A DNA stretch of 64,000 nt from Rutidosis leptorrhynchoides (taxonomy: Eukaryota; Streptophyta; Magnoliopsida; Asterales; Asteraceae). Each line of letters opens with the position of its first letter. Positions within the stretch are counted from its first letter, which is position 1. This document shows, in pieces, positions 35,561 to 47,251 of the stretch. Made by a program: the position numbers and the translations under genes. The stretch lies in assembly GCF_046630445.1 (NCBI RefSeq), contig NC_092336.1, forward strand, positions 205,191,001 through 205,255,000, written 5' to 3'. Below the pieces are notes generated by a model. The model worked only from the letters and a program-made list of their open reading frames with translations. It searched no databases and had not been told where the DNA came from.

Positions 35561-35842
35561 TTAATGAAAGTAATAGTAATTTGTATCCTTTTCACAATAA
35601 TATTAATAACCATAATCATGGTAGTAATAATATAATAATAGAGTTGTGTACATATCACTCCTCTTAATTTCGATATATCCCTCCCCTTTTTAAAAGGGGA
35701 TTGATATATACGCCTTCTACTATAAACAATGCATTAACAAATTGTACTGTACAATTAAATAATGCATAATTGTGGTGGATAAAGTAATTTCGATGTTGGA
35801 AAAATCATTACCCTTTTTAAAAATGGTCACTCGGTCATAATG

Positions 35843-36706
35843 TGATGACCCGGAAATTTCCGACCAAATTTAAACTTTAATCTTTATATGTTTCCGATGT
35901 GATAAGCAAAAAAAAAAAAATCTATAATGTTGAGTCTCGAAAGTTTGAAACTACATTCATGTAATCATTTGACCTTCGACCAGTTCCGACGATTCACGAA
36001 CAATTAATTGTAAATAAGATATGTGTGTATATATGTAAATAATAATTTGAAATATAACTTGAAGTATTATATGATGTTGTTATTAAGATTAATAAAATAA
36101 AAATAAGATATTATAATAATTATTATTTAAAATATATTTATATATATAAATAAAGTATATTAAAAATAAATATTAAACGATTGTAATATTCGTTGATGTT
36201 CCGATTGATATTAAGCAAGTTAAATTCAAACATATATAATTTTAAAATAAACGGTGATCCGAAAATGAGTTCTATAAATTTTTGACTTACTAAAAATGTA
36301 TTTAGGATCTAGTTATTAAATTTTAACACTTTTTATATTTTAACCATAATCGAGAGGGACAGTTGATGTAATTTCTATTTAATAAATTAATGATCAAATT
36401 TTATACCATAATGACTGAAATAAATAAAGGAATTTAATTTAAAAATTTGGGATTTTTCGATGAACTTTTATCAACCACTAATTTACAATGGAGTACGATA
36501 TACCACTCTGAAGAAACTGTCGATATAAAAATCCAACAAGTATGGCAGCTGTATTATTCCGTTCCTGTTAAATTCTCCTTGATTGATATAGTTACTATTA
36601 TATTATTGACTTATTTATCTTTATATTTATTTATTTTTCTTTCCTTTTCCCTGATTCGATTCCCTACTCATGATATTATGTCGATTGATATAATTGAGAT
36701 GGTTAA
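35843..36706 (-). repeat. gypsy LTR fragment interrupted by the older Tekay element
   Basis: It begins tgatgacccggaaatttccg right after the second copy of the 200-bp repeat. It carries motifs seen in gypsy LTRs (gttgagtctcgaaagtttga, gacgattcacgaacaatt). It stops at 36706 where the next LTR starts, so only one part is visible. Confidence 0.6.
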
Positions 36707-37412
36707 TGTGATGCCCCGTACAAAACCATCGTGTACGAATCATCAACAACAGGATCATTACAAGGTTAAGTACTATATGCTGTAATTAAAGAAGTTGCAT
36801 TCACGATAAAAAGGTGATGTCATAACCGACATCAAATGTTTTACATTTCAAAAGCATGCTTCACTAAGTAGAAGCAAATAATAAGTGTATGTGACCACAA
36901 TGGTCATTACAAGTCATAGTTCAAAAGTACTAAAGTTTGAATGCAAGGTAAAGTAGTTCATGCGATGACAACTCTAAGCAGCGGGTGTCTACAGCCCGAC
37001 TAGTACACAGCGGAAGCTAACCTCAAACACCTGAGAAAAACATGCTTAAAAACGTCAACACAAAGGTTGGTGAGCTATAAGTAAGGTAGGCCACGAGATT
37101 TCAGTGCTACAAAGAGCGTTTCAAAACAGTATGATAAAGTATATGTTAACCGTGGGCACTTGGTAACTAACTTAACGTTTATACCCCCTGAAAGTACACT
37201 TGGCAAGTGCGTATGTCTACGAAGTATTAAACACCCGTTAAATGCTAGCGCTACTAGCCCGAGTGGGGATGTCAAACCCTATGGATCCATATCTAAGATT
37301 CGCGTTCACGGTTCAAAAACCAATGATTAAATGTTACCGAGCTAAAGGGAATGTTTATGCCGTTGTATAACCCACACATATATAAGTTTAAGTACTCGTG
37401 CCTAGTATGTAA

Positions 37413-40400
37413 TGAAATGTCCCGTTCTTATTGATTAAAAACGTTCCATATTAATTGATTTCGTTGCGAGGTTTTGACCTCTATATGAGACGTTTTTCAA
37501 AGACTGCATTCATTTTTAAAACAAACCATAACCTTTATTTCATAAATAAAGGTTTAAAAAGCTTTACGTAGATTATCAAATAATGATAATCTAAAATATC
37601 TTGTTTACACACGACCATTACATAATGGTTTACAATACAAATATGTTACATCGAAATCAGTTTCTTGAATGCAATTTTTACACAATATCATACAAACATG
37701 GACTCCAAATCTTGTCCTTATTTTAGTATGCAACAGCGGAAGCTCTTAATATTCACCTGAGAATAAACATGCTTTAAACGTCAACAAAAATGTTGGTGAG
37801 TTATAGGTTTAACCTATATATATCAAATCGTAACAATAGACCACAAGATTTCATATTTCAATACACATCCCATACATAGAGATAAAAATCATTCATATGG
37901 TGAACACCTGGTAACCGACATTAACAAGATGCATATATAAGAATATCCCCATCATTCCGGGACACCCTTCGGATATGATATAAATTTCGAAGTACTAAAG
38001 CATCCGGTACTTTGGATGGGGTTTGTTAGGCCCAATAGATCTATCTTTAGGATTCGCGTCAATTAGGGTGTCTGTTCCCTAATTCTTAGATTACCAGACT
38101 TAATAAAAAGGGGCATATTCGATTTCGATAATTCAACCATAGAATGTAGTTTCACGTACTTGTGTCTATTTTGTAAATCATTTATAAAACCTGCATGTAT
38201 TCTCATCCCAAAAATATTAGATTTTAAAAGTGGGACTATAACTCACTTTCACAGATTTTTACTTCGTCGAGAAGTAAGACTTGTCCACTGTTGATTCACG
38301 AACCTATAACAATATATACATATATATTAAAGTATGTTCAAAATATATTTTTACAACACTTTTAATATATTTTGATGTTTTAAGTTTATTAAGTCAGCTG
38401 TCCTCGTTAGTAACCTACAACTAGTTGTCCACAGTTAGATGTACAGAAATAAATCAATAAATATTATCTTGAATCAATCCACGACCCAGTGTATACGTAT
38501 CTCAGTATTGATCACAACTCAAACTATATATATTTTGGAATTAACCTCAACCCTGTATAGCTAACTCCAACATTCACATATAGAGTGTCTATGGTTGTTC
38601 CGAAATATATATAGATGTGTCGACATGATAGGTCGAAACATTGTATACGTGTCTATGGTATCTCAAGATTACATAATATAAAATACAAGTTGATTAAGTT
38701 ATGGTTGAATAGATTTGTTACCAATTTTCACGTAGCTAAAATGAGAAAAATTATCCAATCTTGTTTTACCCATAACTTCTTCATTTTAAATCCGTTTTGA
38801 GTGAATCAAATTACTATGGTTTCATATTGAACTCTATTTTATGAATCTAAACATAAAAATTATAGGTTTATAGTCGGAAAAATAAGTTACAAGTCGTTTT
38901 TGTAAAGGTAGTCATTTCAGTCGAAAGAACGACGTCTAGATGACCATTTTAGAAAACATACTTCCACTTTGAGTTTAACTATAATTTTTTGATATAGTTT
39001 CATGTTCATAATAAAAATCATTTTCTCAGAATAACAACTTTTAAATCAAAGTTTATCATAGTTTTTAATTAACTAACCCAAAACAGCCCGCGGTGTTACT
39101 ACGACGGCGTAAATCCGGTTTTACGGTGTTTTTCGTGTTTTAGGGTTTTAAATCATTAAGTTAGCATATCATATAGATATAGAACATGTGTTTAGTTAAT
39201 TTTAAAAGTCAAGTTAGAATGATTAACTTTTGTTTGCGAACAAGTTTAGAATTAACTAAACTATGTTCTAGTGATTACGAGTTTAAACCTTCGAATAAGA
39301 TAGTTTTATATATATGAATCGAATGATGTTATGAACATCATTACTACCTCAAGTTTAGTAGGTAAAACTACTGGAAGTGACAAGAAATGATCTAGCTTCA
39401 AAGGATCTTGGATGGCTTGAAAGTTCTTGAAGTAGGATCATGACACAAAAATAAGTTCAAGTAAGATTTTTACTCGAATTAAGATAGTTTATAGTTATAG
39501 AAATTGAATCAAAGTTTGAATATGAATATTACCTTGAATAAGAAAGATAACCTACTGTATATAACAAAGGTTTCTTGATCTTAGATGATTACTTGGAATG
39601 GATTAGAAAGCTTGGAAGTAAATTAGTAAACTTGAAGGGATTTTTGAAGTGTTCTTGAAGTGTTCTTCCTATGATGATTATAGCTTGATTCTTGAAGTGA
39701 TTTTTGATGAAGATGATGATTAACTACTGGAAAAATACATTCATAATAGTGTGTGTGTGTTGAGAGAGAATTAGAAAGAGAATTGGAAGTGAAATGGAGT
39801 GAATGATGAGTGGTAATTGGTGAGTGGTGAGTGGGGTTAAAAGGAGTTCTAGTTAGTTGACTAGCTCATGGTAGAAGTTAAAATTGATTAGTCATACATG
39901 ACATAATCAAGAGTGGAATCCCATGCTAGTTCCTATTGGTATATACCCATAGTAAGTACGTTTTGAAGCTGTGTATAATACGGGTAAGAATACGACTAGA
40001 ATTCTTGATGAAAGAAAAGAATGGGAAAGTAACTGTAACCATTTTCGTTAAGTATGAGTGTTTTGATATATGTCTTGAAGTCTTCCAAAAGTATTTTAAT
40101 ACATCTAAATACACTACATGTATATACATTTTAACTGAGTCGTTAAGTCATCGTTAGTCGTTACATGTAAGTGTTGTTTTGAAACCTTTAAGTTAACGGT
40201 CTCAATTAATGTTATTAACCCATTGTTTATTATATCTAATTAGATGTTAAATTATTATATTATCATGATATTATGATATATTAATATATCTTAATATGAT
40301 ATATATACATTTAAATGTCGTTACAACGATAATCGTTACATATATGTCTCGTTTCGAAATCCTTAAGTTAGTAGTCTTGTTTATATGTATATAACTCATT

Positions 40401-40663
40401 GTTAATATACTTATGAAGATACTTACTTATCATAATCTCATGTTAACCATATGTATATCCATATATATATCGTCATGTCGTTTTTACAAGTTTTAACGTT
40501 CGTGAATCGCCGGTCAACTTGGGTGGTCAATTGTCTATATGAAACATATTTCAATTAATCAAGTCTTAACAAGTCTGATTGCTTAACATGTTGGAAACAT
40601 TTAATTATGTAAATATCAATCTCAATTAATATATATAAACATGGAAAAGTTCGGGTCACTACA
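37413..40663 (-). repeat. 3' LTR of young Tekay element (left copy)
   Basis: It runs from tgaaatgtcccgttctta to gttcgggtcactaca and is 3251 bp. It lies next to the polypurine region on its right. ORFs inside (for example near 39926-40157) recur in the other LTR and look like chance frames. Confidence 0.95.
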
Positions 40664-40678
40664 GTACCTACCCGTTAA
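40664..40678 (-). other. polypurine tract region of young Tekay element
   Basis: The plus strand reads gtacctacccgttaa directly after the LTR, so the minus strand reads ttaacgggtaggtac before the LTR start. This is the expected position of plus-strand priming. Confidence 0.75.
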
Positions 40679-40698
40679 ATAAATTTCGTCCCGAAATT

Positions 40699-43600
40699 TT
40701 AAACTGTTGAAGGTGTTGACGAATCTTCTGGAAATAGATGCGGGTATTTCGTCTTCATCTGATCTTCACGCTCCCAGGTGAACTCGGGTCCTCTACGAGC
40801 ATTCCATCAAACCTTAACAATTGGTATCTTGTTTTGCTTAAGTCTTTTAACCTCACGATCCATTATTTCGACGGGTTCTTCGATGAATTGGAGTTTTTCG
40901 TTGATTTGGATTTCATCTAACGGAATAGTGAGATCTTCTTTAGCAAAACATTTATTCAAATTCGAGACGTGGAAAGTGTTATGTACAGCCGCGAGTTGTT
41001 GAGGTAACTCAAGTCGGTAAGCTACTGGTCCGACACGATCAATAATCTTGAATGGTCCAATATACCTTGGATTTAATTTCCCTCGTTTACCAAATCGAAC
41101 AACGCCTTTCCAAGGTGCAACTTTAAGCATGGCCATCTCTCCAATTTCAAATTCTATATCTTTTCTTTTAATGTCAGCGTAGCTCTTTTGTCGACTTTGG
41201 GCGGTTTTCAACCGTTGTTAAATTTGGATGATCTTCTCGGTAGTTTCTTGTATAATCTCCGGACCCGTAATCTGTCTATCCCCCACTTCACTCCAACAAA
41301 TCGGAGACCTGCACTTTCTACCATAAAGTGCTTCAAACGGCGCCATCTCAATGCTTGAATGGTAGCTGTTGTTGTAGGAAAATTCTGCTAACGGTAGATG
41401 TCGATCCCAACTGTTTCCGAAATCAATAACACATGCTCGTAGCATGTCTTCAAGCGTTTGTATCGTCCTTTCGCTCTGCCCATCAGTTTGTGGATGATAG
41501 GCAGTACTCATGTCTAGACGAGTTCCTAATGCTTGCTGTAATGTCTGCCATAATCTTGAAATAAATCTGCCATCCCTATCAGAGATAATAGAGATTGGTA
41601 TTCCATGTCTGGAGACGACTTCCTTCAAATACAGTCGTGCTAACTTCTCCATCTTGTCATCTTCTCTTATTGGCAGGAAGTGTGCTGATTTGGTGAGACG
41701 ATCAACTATTACCCAAATAGTATCAAAACCACTTGCAGTCCTTGACAATTTAGTGATGAAATCCATGGTAATGTTTTCCCATTTCCATTCTGGGATTTCG
41801 GGTTGTTGAAGTAGACCTGATGGTTTCTGATGCTCAGCTTTGACCTTAGAACACGTCAAACATTCTCCTACGTATTTAGCAACATCGGCTTTCATACCCG
41901 GCCACCAAAAATGTTTCTTGAGATCCTTGTACATCTTCCCCGTTCCAGGATGTATTGAGTATCTGGTTTTATGAGCTTCTCTAAGTACCATTTCTCTCAC
42001 TCTCCAAATTTTGGTACCCAAATCCTTTCAGCCCTATACCGGGTTCCGTCTTCCCGAATATTAAGATGCTGCTCCGATCCTTTGGGTATTTCATCCTTTA
42101 AATTTCCTTCTTTTAAAACTCCTTGTTGCGCCTCCTTTATTTGAGTAGTAAGGTTATTATGAATCATTATATTCATAGATTTTACTCGAATGGGTTCTCT
42201 ATCCTTCCTGCTCAAGGCATCGGCTACCACATTTGCCTTCCCCGGGTGGTAACGAATCTCAAAGTCGTAATCCTTCAACAATTCAATCCACCTACGCTGC
42301 CTCATATTCAGTTGTTTCTGATTAAATATGTGTTGAAGACTTTTGTGGTCGGTATATATAATACTTTTGACCCCATATAAGTAGTGACTCCAAGTCTTTA
42401 ATGCAAAAACAACCGCGCCTAATTCCAAATCATGTGTCGTATAATTTTGCTCGTGAATCTTCAATTGTCTAGACGCATAAGCAATCACCTTCGTTCGTTG
42501 CATTAATACACAATCGAGACCTTGCTTTGATGCGTCACAATAAATCACAAAATCATCATTCCCTTCAGGCAATGACAATATAGGTGCCGTAGTTAGCTTT
42601 TTCTTCAATAACTGAAACGCTTTCTCTTGTTCATCCTTCCATTCAAATTTCTTCCCTTTATGCGTTAATGCAGTCAAGGGTTTTGCTATTCTGGAAAAGT
42701 CTTGGATGAACCTTCTGTAGTAACCAGCTAGTCCTAAAAACTGGTTTATGTGTTTCGGAGTTTTCGGGGTTTCCCACTTTTCAACAGTTTCTATCTTTGC
42801 CGGATCCACCTTAATACCTTTTTTGTTCACTATGTGACCGAGGAATTGAACTTCTTCCAACCAAAATGCACACTTTGAAAATTTAGCGTACAATTCTTCC
42901 TTCCTCAATACTTCTAACACCTTTCTCAAATGTTCACCGTGTTCTTGGTCATTCTTTGAGTAAATAAGTATGTCATCAATGAAAACAATGACAAACTTGT
43001 CAAGGTATGGTCCACACACTCGGTTCATAAGGTCCATGAACACAGCTGGTGCATTAGTTAAACCAAATGGCATGACCATAAACTCGTAATGACCGTAACG
43101 TGTTCTGAAAGCAGTCTTTGGAATATCATCTTCTTTCACCCGCATTTGATGATACCCGGAACGTAAGTCAATCTTTGAATAAACAGACGAGCCTTGTAGT
43201 TGATCAAATAAGTCGTCAATTCTCGGTAGTGGGTAGCGGTTCTTGATGGTAAGTTTGTTCAACTCTCGGTAGTCGATACACAACCTGAATGTACCATCTT
43301 TCTTCTTGACAAACAAAACAGGAGCTCCCCACGGTGATGTGCTTGGTCGAATGAAACCATGCTCTAAAAGTTCTTGTAATTGGCTTTGCAGTTCTTTCAT
43401 CTCGCTGGGTGCGAGTCTGTAAGGAGCACGAGCTATTGGTGCAGCTCCTGGTACAAGATCTATTTGAAATTCAACGGATCGATGTGGGGGTAATCCCGGT
43501 AATTCTTTCGGAAATACATCGGGAAATTCTTTTGCGACGGGAACATCATTGATGATCTTTTCTTCAGTTTGTACTTTCTCGACGTGTGCTAGAACAGCAT

Positions 43601-45269
43601 AGCAACCTTTTCTTATTAGTTTTTGTGCCTTCAAATTACTAATAAGATGTAGCTTCGTGTTGCCCTTTTCTCCGTACACCATTAAGGGTTTTCCTTTTTC
43701 TCGTATAATGCGAATTGCATTTTTGTAACAAACGATCTCTGCTTTCACTTCTTTCAACCAGTCCATACCGATTATCACATCAAAACTCCCTAACTCTACT
43801 GGTATCAAGTCAATCTTAAATGTTTCGCTAACCAGTTTAATTTCTCGATTCCGACATATATTATCTGCTGAAATTAATTTACCATTTGCTAATTCGAGTA
43901 AAAATTTACTATCCAAAGGCGTCAATGGACAACTTAATTTAGCACAAAAATCTCTACTCATATAGCTTCTATCCGCACCCGAATCAAATAAAACGTAAGC
44001 AGATTTATTGTCAATAAGAAACGTACCCGTAACAAGCTCCGGGTCTTCCCGTGCCTCTGCCGCATTAATATTGAAAACTCTTCCGCGGCCTTGTCCATTC
44101 GTGTTCTCCTGGTTCGGGCAATTTCTAATAATGTGGCCCGGTTTTCCACATTTATAACAAACTACATTGGCATAACTTGCTCCGACACTACTTGCTCCGC
44201 CATTACTCATTCCGACACCATTTGTTCCTTTCGTTCTATTAACCCCTGGTCCGTAGACCTCACACTTCACCGCGCTATGACCATTTCTTTTACACTTGTT
44301 GCAAAATTTGGTGCAGAACCCCGAGTGATACTTTTCACACCTTTGGCATAGCTGCTTCTGATTGTTGTTGTTGTTGCGGTTATTATTGTTGTTGGGATGA
44401 TTGTTGTAGTTGCTGTTGTTGTTGTTGTTGTTGTTGGGCCGTTTGTTGTAGTTGCGATTGATGTTGCGATTGTTGGGATAATTGTTGCGATTATTGTTGT
44501 AATTGCTGTTGTTGTTGTATTGGTGATTCTTATCACCGTTTTCCTCCCACTTTCTTTTGACTTGCTTCACATTGGCCTCTTCAGCAGTCTGTTCTTTAAT
44601 TCTTTCTTCAATCTGGTTCACTAGTTTGTGAGCCATTTTACATGCCTGTTGTATGGAGGCGGGCTCGTGTGAACTTATATCTTCTTGGATTCTTTCCGGT
44701 AATCCTTTCACAAACGCGTCGATCTTCTCTTCCTCATCTTCGAATGCTCCCGGACACAATAGGCACAATTCTGTGAATCGTCTTTCGTACGTGGTAATAT
44801 CAAATCCTTGGGTTCGTAACCCTCTAAGTTCTGTCTTGAGCTTATTGACCTCGGTTCTGGGATGGTACTTCTCGTTCATCAAGTGCTTGAATGCTGACCA
44901 CGGTAGTGCGTACGCATCGTCTTGTCCCACTTGCTCTAGATAGGTATTCCACCATGTTAACGCAGAACCTGTGAAGGTATGCATAGCGTACTTTAATTTG
45001 TCCTCTTCAGTACACTTACTTATGGCAAACACCGATTCGACCTTCTCGGTCCACCGTTTCAATCCGATCGGTCCTTCGGTTCCATCAAATTCTAAAGGTT
45101 TGCAGGCAGTGAATTCTTTGTAGGTGCATCCTACACGATTTCCTGTACTGCTAGATCCAAGGTTATTGTTGGTATGTAGCGCAGCCTGTACTGCGGCTAT
45201 GTTTGAAGCTAGAAAAGTACGGAATTCCTCTTTATTCATATTCACGGTGTGTCGAGTAGTCGGTGCCAT
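40699..45269 (-). pseudogene. gag-pol of young Tekay element, nearly intact
   Basis: It starts at ATG 45269 ([11 protein letters not shown]). Gag has the block [16 protein letters not shown], an Asn-rich linker and knuckles [14 protein letters not shown] and [14 protein letters not shown]. Protease has [13 protein letters not shown] has [15 protein letters not shown] and [10 protein letters not shown]. RNase H has YCDASKQG and [10 protein letters not shown]. Integrase has [25 protein letters not shown] and [10 protein letters not shown] tail with [20 protein letters not shown] and [14 protein letters not shown] is the chromodomain-type end of Tekay chromoviruses. Breaks are a frameshift near 41997-42021, TAA at 41218-41220 and TGA at 40807-40809. 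It is an enzyme set for copying and insertion, and this copy is disabled. Confidence 0.95.
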
Positions 45270-45407
45270 TTCCTTCAAAATAGTCAAATGGAACAAGTTA
45301 ATCATACAGAATATTAAGAGTAGTTAATAGTATTTTGTAGCATAATATGAACTCATTTATAAAAGCTTTTTCTTCATATTAGCGTTTTATAAGTTTAAAT
45401 TCGGGTA

Positions 45408-45422
45408 GTACCTACCCGTTAA
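45408..45422 (-). other. internal copy of the polypurine-tract sequence
   Basis: The 15 bases gtacctacccgttaa are identical to those at 40664-40678. They lie between gag and the F-box frame. On the minus strand the next bases (tacccgaattt) resemble a shortened version of the LTR start (tgtagtgacccgaactttt). It could act as a central priming site or mark an old junction. Confidence 0.6.
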
Positions 45423-45610
45423 GTTCATACTTAGTAGCTAATATACAATTCAACTACTACAATTCTATATGAAAAACTGATTATAATAATATTTCGCGTT
45501 CAAACTTTTATACAATATTTTACAAACTTACAATACCGCTTATTTTACATAAAGCATGAAATATAGCACACAATAACTTTGATACAAGATAGTTGTGAAG
45601 ATAATTCTAG

Positions 45611-46294
45611 CTAGTACACAAGTCGTTCAGCAAAGGCAATAAAGACACGTAATTCATACGTCCAGAAACAAGTCATGCATTCTGGTTTTACTAGGACTAC
45701 TTCCCATCCTTGGTCTTGTGGAACATAACCGTTATGGCCGTTGATAAGACAGCGTGTTGTAACGTCGTCAAAGGGACGAGGGTTACGTAATGTCCAACAG
45801 TCCCGTAACAATCTAAAAACCTCATTTCTTACCCCAATTACCGACTCCGTCACTTATGGGAACATTTTGTTTAATAGTTGTAGGCCGATGTTCTTGTTCT
45901 CACTTTGATGAGAAGCGAACATTACTAATCCGTAAGCATAACATGCTTCTTTATGTTGCATGTTAGCCGCTTTTTCTAAATCACGAAGTCTAATATTCGG
46001 ATATATTGAGTCAAAATAATTTCTTAACCCATTGCGTAAAATAGCATTTGGGTTCCCCGCAATATATGCGTCAAAGTAAACACATCGTAACTTATGGATT
46101 TCCCAATGTGATATCCCCCATCTTTCGAACGAAAGCCTTTTATAAACCAAGGCATTCTTGGAACGTTCTTCGAATGTCTTACAAACTGATCTCGCCTTAA
46201 ATAGTTGTGCCGAAGAATTCTGACCGACTCTAGACAAGATTTCATTAATCATGTCTCCGGGTAGGTCTCTTAAAATATTGGGTTGTCTATCCAT
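45611..46294 (-). pseudogene. F-box protein carried by the Tekay element (At2g35280/At1g67623-like)
   Basis: The frame of 227 codons starts at ATG 46294 (MDRQPNILRDLPGDMINEIL) and is broken by one in-frame TAA at 45854-45856. Residues about 6-50 form an F-box (LRDLPGDMINEIL, AQLFKARSVCKTF). Then come VYKRLSF and a Sel1-like stretch (AANMQHKEACYAYGL, then MFASHQSENKNIGLQ). The C-terminal part has Cys/His pairs (TRCLINGHNGYV, PECMTCFWTYEL). This matches a group of plant F-box proteins without LRR or Kelch repeats. F-box proteins link SKP1-cullin ubiquitin ligases to targets; the target here is unknown. It lies in sense orientation between 5' LTR and gag, a place where Tekay elements have no standard gene. 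No intron is visible. Confidence 0.88.
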
Positions 46295-46430
46295 TTTGTG
46301 TTTTTATACTGTAAAATAGACAAGAGTTAGATTCATAAAAAAATACTTATTAATACAAGCAATTTTTACATATATCATAAAGCATAAGCACACTATATTA
46401 CATATATTACACCACACGAATACAACTATC

Positions 46431-47042
46431 TTATTCCGACTCGCTTGTTTCTTCTTCTTCGGTTTTGGTTCGTTTTGCCAAGTTTCTAGGGATATATGAT
46501 GTTCCCCTAATACGAGCCGTCGTTTTCTACATTGGTTTAGAAAAACCTGGTGGTTTAGAGGTTCCCGGGTCATTGTTACAACTTAAGGACTTCGGGGGTT
46601 GACGATACATATAAAGTTCATCGGGGTTGGAATTAGATTTCTCTATTTTTATGCCCTTTCCCTTATTATTTTCTTTTGCCTTTTTAAATTCAGTTGGGGT
46701 AATTTCTATAACATCATCGGAATTCTCGTCAGAATCCGATTCATCGGAGAATTGGTAATCCTCCCAATATTTTGCTTCCTTAGCGGAAACACCATTGACC
46801 ATAATTAACCTTGGTCGGTTGGTTGAGGATTTTCTTTTACTTAACCGTTTTATTATTTCCCCCACCGGTTCTATTTCTTCATCCGGTTCCGATTCTTCTT
46901 CCGGTTCTGATTCTTCTTCTGGTTCCGACTCTTCTTCCGGTTCCTCTTCGGGAACTTGTGAATCAGTCCACGAATCATTCCAATTTACATTTGACTCTTC
47001 ATTATTATTAGGTGAGTCGGGACTTGTTCTAGAGGTAGACAT
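46431..47042 (-). pseudogene. acidic Ser/Glu-rich ORF carried by the Tekay element
   Basis: No known family is recognised. The frame starts at ATG 47042 (MSTSRTSPDSPNNNEE), runs 203 codons to TAA at 46431-46433, and has one TAG at 46527-46529 (codon 172). Residues about 30-60 are repeats of EEESEP, encoded by tandem ttcttccggttctgattc-like units. Later come RLIMVNGVSAKEAKYWEDY, another acidic serine patch (SDESDSDENSDD), a Lys-rich KAKENNKGKGIKIEK stretch and an acidic end (TEEEETSESE). It is likely disordered. It lies 136 bp before the F-box frame on the same strand and about 209 bp after the primer-binding site, so one element transcript would carry both. Confidence 0.75.
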
Positions 47043-47237
47043 CTATCACATAATATCAAACGCGTTAAGAGATTAATATATCACATAATATTCACATGTT
47101 AAAAATATATAGTTTCCAACAAAATTTGTTAAGCAATTATTTTTCAAGTAAACACGATCGAAGTCCAGACTCACTAATGCATCCTAACAAACTCGATAAG
47201 ACACACTAATGCAAAATTCTGGTTCTCTAAGACCAAC

Positions 47238-47251
47238 GCTCGGATACCAAC
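47238..47251 (-). other. primer-binding site of young Tekay element
   Basis: On the minus strand the bases after the LTR read gttggtatccgagc. The core TGGTATCCGAGC differs by one base from the initiator-methionine type TGGTATCAGAGC. It directly abuts the LTR end at 47252. Confidence 0.75.

Larger units (their letters stand above)
33711..35841. repeat. direct repeat pair of ~200 bp (33711-33919 and 35641-35841)
   Basis: Both copies share actcctcttaatttcgatat, a hairpin cccctttttaaaagggg, cgccttctactataaacaat and end at aatggtcactcggtcataa. Only a few bases differ. Between them lie a MITE-like inverted repeat, an LTR fragment and a microsatellite. This may be one duplicated segment or two copies of an unrecognised dispersed repeat. 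Confidence 0.8.

Noticed and set aside
35250-35658. Asn-run and Ile/Tyr-run frames
   Set aside because: They translate the AAT/ATT microsatellite in different frames.
39926-40157. Overlapping frames on both strands inside the Tekay LTR, recurring at 49762-49993
   Set aside because: They are copies of the same LTR DNA, lie on both strands at once and show no domain.
44267-44624. Thr/Ile-run and Val-run frames opposite or shifted from gag
   Set aside because: They are shadows of the Asn-rich gag linker in the young Tekay element.
46599-47076. Plus-strand Ser/Gly and Leu/Pro-run frames opposite the acidic ORF
   Set aside because: They are shadow frames of the EEESEP-coding repeat on the other strand.
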